This document shows positions 61,796 through 64,000 of a stretch of DNA of 64,000 nucleotides, one piece after another. Source of the stretch: Panaeolus papilionaceus. Taxonomy: Eukaryota > Basidiomycota > Agaricomycetes > Agaricales. Location of the stretch: positions 1,302,001 through 1,366,000 of the forward strand of contig JADNRZ010000012.1 of assembly GCA_015501605.1 (NCBI GenBank). The letters are read 5' to 3'. The notes below the pieces were generated by a model. The model saw only the letters and a list, made by a program, of their open reading frames with translations, ran no database searches and was not told the origin of the DNA. The translations under genes and the position numbers were made by a program. Position 1 is the stretch's first letter, and every line of letters begins with the position of its first letter.

Positions 61796-64000
61796 ATGTT
61801 GCAATTTGCCCTTGAATGTCTATTTCTCTATCTCATTTGCCTGACTCTTTGGAAACGATTTCAACGATATACCAAGAGTGAGCTCGAGATTATACCAGGT
61901 CCTAGATCTCAGTCTTTCTTGAAAGGTGGGTGTGGGTTTGTCTCGAGCTCCGTTCTCTCTACTGAATAGTGATGAGGTATTTTACAGGTGTATTCCCCAA
62001 AGTCTTCAACGCGAATGGCTGGGACTATCATCGTCACCTATGGGAAACCTGTATGTGCACATAAACTCGTCGCTTCAGCGGCGCTCATCATTTGCGTCAG
62101 ATGGACGAGTTATAAGATTCAAGGGTCTGTTCGGGGTGAGAGCGACATCCTTCCAGCAATATCAGGTCGTGTGTTTATTCAATCCTGTAGGAGAACATGC
62201 TCTATACGTACGACCCAAAGGCATTACACCATATTTTAGTCAAGGTACGCTGATGTAGCACTTTGTCCAATTCGGGTGCTCATTCTCCGCAGGACCAAGA
62301 CGTGTTTGAACAAACGCCTTCAGTCATTGTGTAAAGCTCTTCCTGGGTAGTTATCAGGAATTTACACTAATAATTCTGTTGCTGTAGCGGGACGAGACTC
62401 CTCTTTGGTCCTGGTCTTCTTGGCACACTGGGTAAGTGCTGTTTCCGTAGTCATCTACACTGCCTGACTGTTCTTTAGGTGATTACCACAGGAAGCAACG
62501 GAAACTTCTGAACCCGGTGTTCTCAATCGCACACATGCGTCAAATGAGTACGAGATTCCCATCTTCGTGTATTATTGGAACTGTTTTTCATATCTGTCGT
62601 AATTCGCTCTGACACACAGTGCCAATCTTCTATAGGATTACTCACAAGGTCAGTTGAACCTGCTCCATAAGAAAAAAAGTCATCACTAAATTCTCTGATA
62701 TTCTCTGACACCTGACACTGGACGGTTGTACAGTTGGAAGCATCAATTTTGAAGCAAGTGCAGCCTGGTCCAAAGGAAGTACGTCAGCGTCGCGGACACT
62801 CATCATAGCATGCGTCCCCTAATGGTTGTAAATACAGATTGATATGCTTTCGTGGATGGGACGCACTGCGCTTGAGCTGATTGGCCAGTGTGGATTTGGA
62901 CATTCGTTCGACGACCTCACTGAGGGTTACAACGAACACTCGTACAGCTCGGCAATCAAGAAAGTTGTGTAAGCAGCTCCACTTCCTTTCTCGCATTGAG
63001 CAAGCACTTGAGACAGCTTTATCCATGTGTTCCAGACCCGTAACGTTCAGGATGGTGTTTTTCCGCGTCCATGGCCTTCACCATGTCGTCAAAATCGGGT
63101 CAGATGCGTTTCGTCGTAAACTGATCGATATTTTACCCTGGCCAGCTATGAAAGAGGCTAGGGATATCGCCGACGCATTGCACAAAACTTCCTTGGATAT
63201 TTACCAAGCGAAGAAAAGGGCTATCCTCGAAGGAAACCAGGAGGTGATGGACCACATCAGTCATGGAAAAGACATTTTGAGTATTCTTAGTACGTTCAAC
63301 TCATTTTTTCGGGGTATCTCAAAATTAACCGTATCTCGTTAAAGTGAAGGCAAACATGGAGGCTTCCGATGAAGATCGACTGCCAGAAGAGGAGATTTAC
63401 GGCCAGATCGCGTACGTCTCCGTTGACCCACCTTTCGTAACTTTATTGAGACATGGTTTAGTACGTTCACCTTTGCTGGTATGGATACAACATCCAACGC
63501 TATTGCACGTATCTTGTGGCTACTGGCACAACACACGGACATTCAAGATAAGCTCAGAAGGGAACTGAAGCAGGCAATCGATAACTTCGGGAGAGAAATA
63601 CCATACGACAACCTCGTCGCTCTCCCTTATCTGGATGCGATTTGTCGCGAAACTATGAGACTGTGAGCTTCCCTGATAACTTACAACACATCTGCTCTAA
63701 TCATTTTTCACCTAGGTATGCTCCCGCATGGCAGCTGTTGCGAAAGTGCATATCTTTGAATCATATTTTTGCATCCTGAACGTCCTACTAATAATTTCCT
63801 CACCAGACCGACAAAAGACATATTCCTCCCACTCTCGAGCCCCATCAAAACCGTGGGCAGTACCGAAATTAACGAGATACTGGTTCCGAAGGGCACGACC
63901 GTTATGTGCGGTCTTCTAGCTTCAAATAGGAACACAGAAATATGGGGTCTTGACGCACTCGAGTGGAAGCCAGAACGATGGATTGAAGGACTCCCTAAAG
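61796..64000 (+). CDS. Cytochrome P450, array member 4 (3' end beyond window)
   Basis: From ATG 61796 the product reads MLQFALECLFLYLICLTLWK, then IPGPRSQSFLKG, GWDYHRHLW, ETYGRVIRFKGLFG, KALHHILVKDQDVFEQTPS, FGPGLLGTLGDYHRKQRKL, HMRQMMPIFYRITHK, I-helix AGMDTTSNAIARILW, ICRETMRL, ILVPKGTTVMCGLLASNRN and LEWKPERWIEGLPK, where the window ends before the heme loop. It has the same intron positions as members 1-3 but is clearly more divergent, including an insert near QEVMDHISHGKDIL. It is therefore the oldest branch and probably close to the ancestral gene from which the others were copied. No lesion was seen in the visible part. Confidence 0.83.

Overview
The window looks like nuclear DNA of a mushroom-forming basidiomycete (Agaricomycetes). 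Genes are split by many short (about 50-60 nt) GT-AG introns. The gene content is typical of that group: NACHT-type NLRs, a DUF6534 membrane-protein array, an expanded P450 array, a TKL-like kinase, the ribosome-associated Hsp70 Ssz1 and an Mrh4-type DEAD-box helicase. No bacterial operons, CRISPR arrays or convincing tRNA/rRNA genes were seen.

Layout. (1) 0-7 kb: gene-poor; a TIR-bounded non-autonomous element, a decayed AIR1/2-type zinc-knuckle gene, and an AT-rich segment flanked by GCTAC-rich repeats. (2) 7.1-19 kb: two NACHT NLR genes on the minus strand (7.1-10.2 and 16.2-19.0 kb). Between them lie two related MITEs, a decayed inverted duplicate of the MRH4 locus and an orphan ORF. (3) 19-30 kb: an orphan ORF, a monocarboxylate-type MFS transporter, a protein kinase and the intact MRH4 helicase, the last three on the minus strand. 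(4) 30-33 kb: an acetyl-CoA hydrolase (ACH1-type) locus with several frame-disrupting lesions and no recognisable last exon. (5) 32.9-44 kb: four tandem minus-strand DUF6534 genes; the third is interrupted in a coding exon by a 677-bp TIR element with a 9-bp target duplication. (6) 44.7-47.7 kb: SSZ1. (7) 49.3-64 kb: four tandem plus-strand P450 genes, the last cut by the window end. A copy of the SSZ1 3' end sits between P450 1 and 2, so the unit that duplicated began inside SSZ1.

The main theme is a locus shaped by duplication and small DNA transposons: tandem expansion of P450s and DUF6534 genes, a rearranged inverted copy of a housekeeping helicase, short-palindrome-rich TIR elements next to or inside genes, and housekeeping-gene remnants (AIR1/2, ACH1, MRH4 copy, SSZ1 tail). 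I found no single new defence or biosynthetic system that I can prove. The best leads are the palindrome-rich TIR element class, a MITE family with a paralogous empty site, the SSZ1-P450 duplication unit, and a conserved spliced-looking transcript candidate downstream of MRH4. Exon borders were placed by eye from splice sites and reading frame; where I could not resolve them I say so.
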